This document shows positions 46,741 to 48,012 of a stretch of DNA of 48,012 nucleotides, piece by piece. The notes beneath the pieces are model-generated. The model was given only the letters and a program-made list of their open reading frames with translations, was not told the origin of the DNA and did not search any database. Position 1 is the stretch's first letter; the number at the start of each line of letters is the position of its first letter. The stretch lies in the NCBI GenBank assembly GCA_947474165.1, contig CANJHO010000008.1, positions 1 through 48,012 on the forward strand. Direction: 5' to 3'. The position numbers and the translations under genes were made by a program. This DNA is from Legionellaceae bacterium (lineage in GTDB: Bacteria > Pseudomonadota > Gammaproteobacteria > Legionellales > Legionellaceae).

Positions 46741-47166
46741 ATGGCCACTGTTAATGCTTCCCCGCAATCCCCGAGTATTTATTTTTCAGTCAGTGCTGCT
46801 GATAAAGTTGCCTCACTCATTGCAGAGGAAAACAACCCTAAATTAAATTTACGCGTCTATATCACTGGCGGCGGATGCTCTGGATTTCAATATGGTTTTA
46901 CCTTTGATGAGACCATTCAAGCCGATGACACAGTCATTGAACAAGAATGTTCTAATGGGCAGTCATCCGTTAAATTGCTAGTTGACTCAATGAGCTTTCA
47001 ATATTTGAACGATGCTGAAATCGATTACACAGAAGGCATTCAAGGCGAACAGTTTGTTATTCGCAACCCGAATGCAAAAACCACCTGCGGCTGTGGATCA
47101 TCATTCAGTATTGATGATGACGAGGAAGCAATTCCTGATGCGGTTATCACTGAAACAGCAAAGTAA
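46741..47166 (+). CDS. erpA: Iron-sulfur cluster insertion protein ErpA
   Basis: A 141-residue A-type carrier that delivers clusters to targets such as IspG. The three ligands are Cys46 in [14 protein letters not shown] and Cys116/Cys118 in [10 protein letters not shown]. The core [18 protein letters not shown] is typical of ErpA. It is longer than the E. coli protein (114), with extra residues at both ends, including an acidic tail. GGAG precedes the ATG. Confidence 0.93.
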   Translation: MATVNASPQSPSIYFSVSAADKVASLIAEENNPKLNLRVYITGGGCSGFQYGFTFDETIQADDTVIEQECSNGQSSVKLLVDSMSFQYLNDAEIDYTEGIQGEQFVIRNPNAKTTCGCGSSFSIDDDEEAIPDAVITETAK

Positions 47167-47190
47167 TAGGTATCCGTTAAAGTCGCTCAT

Positions 47191-47222
47191 GTTAAGTGAT
47201 ACTGGGCAGAGTATCACTTAAC
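47191..47222. terminator. Hairpin between convergent erpA and L,D-transpeptidase genes
   Basis: GTTAAGTGATACT at 47191-47203 pairs exactly with 47210-47222, with a 6-base loop. It is placed between two genes that converge, so it may end both transcripts, although no strong T-run follows on either side. Confidence 0.6.
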
Positions 47223-47229
47223 ACTCACC

Positions 47230-47769
47230 TTAATACGGTTTAACCACTACTTTTGTCCCAATATGAACAAAATTATTACTTAACCAACGCGCCTCACTAG
47301 GAACCACTCGAATACAGCCATGACTGGCGTTTCTGTTGGGGACATCAGGCGAGCCATGAATAGCATAATATTTACTAAAAAACATGCAATATGGCATGGG
47401 GGCGCCGCCTCTACCCACAGGATAACGCGTTGATCGACACCCTGGGCCACTTTTTGATATCACATGATAACTGCCTGATGGCGTTCGACAAGACCGCCTA
47501 ATATCAGGACAATACCCTCTCCCACCCGATGCATGTCCCGTCCGAACCACTCGGCCATTCGCACCAATCGCCTTCCATTGCAATGATCTTGGATTAAACA
47601 CAAATTCATTGTTACTATTCGATGCATAATTCAAATAAGCAATAGAGGCTTGCGGTTGAATCGCTTGTGCATCATTTAAAGCGACAGCTGCACCAGAATA
47701 AGCAAAAAAGCCCACATTCATGACAACGAGAAGAGGCCCCCAAAATCGCTGTTTATTTTTATCGTCCAT
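47230..47769 (-). CDS. L,D-transpeptidase (YkuD domain)
   Basis: A 179-residue secreted or membrane-anchored enzyme. An N-terminal hydrophobic segment (about residues 10-31) acts as signal or anchor. The YkuD catalytic motif is complete: YAIHGSPDVPNRNASHGCIR with His138 and Cys152, followed by the Arg. Such enzymes form 3-3 peptidoglycan crosslinks or attach lipoproteins to the wall. The protein is short, with essentially only the catalytic domain and no LysM. It has several extra cysteines (GYCPDIRRSC, PGCRST, PYCMFF), which may form disulfides. Confidence 0.9.
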   Translation of the reverse strand: MDDKNKQRFWGPLLVVMNVGFFAYSGAAVALNDAQAIQPQASIAYLNYASNSNNEFVFNPRSLQWKAIGANGRVVRTGHASGGRGYCPDIRRSCRTPSGSYHVISKSGPGCRSTRYPVGRGGAPMPYCMFFSKYYAIHGSPDVPNRNASHGCIRVVPSEARWLSNNFVHIGTKVVVKPY

Positions 47770-47877
47770 GATATATCCTATTGATCGAGGTGATTACAGT
47801 ATAAATATAGTACAAAAAATGGGCAGGTCAAGTGGGGGGGATTTCGCCTTATCAATGTATTTTCGTAACACCCCAGG

Positions 47878-47965
47878 TACGTCATCCTGAGCGTAGCGAA
47901 GGATCTCAACTTGACCATATCCGAGCCATACTCAGGAGATCCTTCACTGCGTTCAGGATGACGTA
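47878..47965. repeat. Palindrome of the GTCATCCTGAGCG type
   Basis: Arms 47878-47907 and 47936-47965 are inverted with three differences; the left begins TACGTCATCCTGAGCGTAGC. This type of intergenic palindrome occurs in many unrelated bacteria. It is similar in design, but not in sequence, to the palindrome at 7-125. Confidence 0.8.
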
Positions 47966-48012
47966 TGCGCATTTTGATGGAATAAAAAACAAATTTATCC
48001 ACAACCTGGGGA

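Noticed and set aside
47778..48002. A minus-strand open frame of 74 codons
   Set aside because: Its sequence (RHPERSEGSP and RSFATLRMT) is the translation of a GTCATCCTGAGCG-type palindrome. Such frames are a well-known artefact and there is no ribosome site.

Overview
The window looks like chromosomal DNA of a gammaproteobacterium of the order Legionellales (Legionella, Coxiella, Berkiella or Aquicella-like). The main evidence is an IcmM/DotJ plus IcmL/DotI gene pair of the Dot/Icm type IVB secretion system, together with a large ankyrin-repeat protein of the kind these bacteria export into host cells. The base composition is AT-rich, coding density is high, and gene order in the housekeeping blocks is gammaproteobacterial (mla-ibaG-murA, kdsD-kdsC-lptCAB, rpmF-plsX-fabHDG-acpP-fabF-mltG-tmk-holB-pilZ-tatD). 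The exact genus cannot be fixed from the sequence alone.

Layout. Positions 1-3800 are an accessory stretch. It holds a 35-bp-arm palindrome, a small Cys/His-rich membrane protein, yggX, tRNA-Phe followed by what may be a degraded integrase tail, a long hairpin, a decayed gene, an isolated dotJ-dotI pair and a glutathione S-transferase. Positions 3900-14700 carry an LD-carboxypeptidase, a GT39-type membrane glycosyltransferase, a DUF2269/DUF4166/saccharopine-dehydrogenase-like operon, a NagZ-like hydrolase, a small exported protein, tRNA-Ser, an APC amino-acid permease and the ankyrin protein. Positions 14900-22060 (minus strand) hold the outer-membrane lipid transport operon mlaFEDCB, then ibaG, murA, a Nif3-family gene and a WbpM-like dehydratase. 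Positions 22200-26070 (plus) hold the Kdo and LPS-export genes and a pabA/trpG amidotransferase. Positions 26200-35300 carry a glutaminase, a 935-residue FAD-oxidase/methyltransferase fusion with a partner gene, serine dehydratase, an MFS transporter and anmK. Positions 35366-45300 (minus) are the fatty-acid/phospholipid operon and its usual downstream genes. The end has mnmA, erpA and an L,D-transpeptidase.

Function. Most genes serve the cell envelope: peptidoglycan synthesis and recycling (murA, nagZ, anmK, ldcA-like, mltG, L,D-transpeptidase), LPS (kdsD, kdsC, lptCAB, WbpM-like), phospholipid traffic (mla) and fatty acids (fab). Host-interaction genes (dotJI, ankyrin protein) are scattered singly.

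The most unusual theme is mobile-looking palindromic DNA. Several families of long inverted repeats lie between genes, and three of them begin exactly at or within a stop codon, so that they supply the end of the neighbouring reading frame. A separate dispersed repeat beginning ATATACYGYRC occurs at least three times, once directly upstream of tRNA-Ser and once as a 166-bp palindrome before mnmA.
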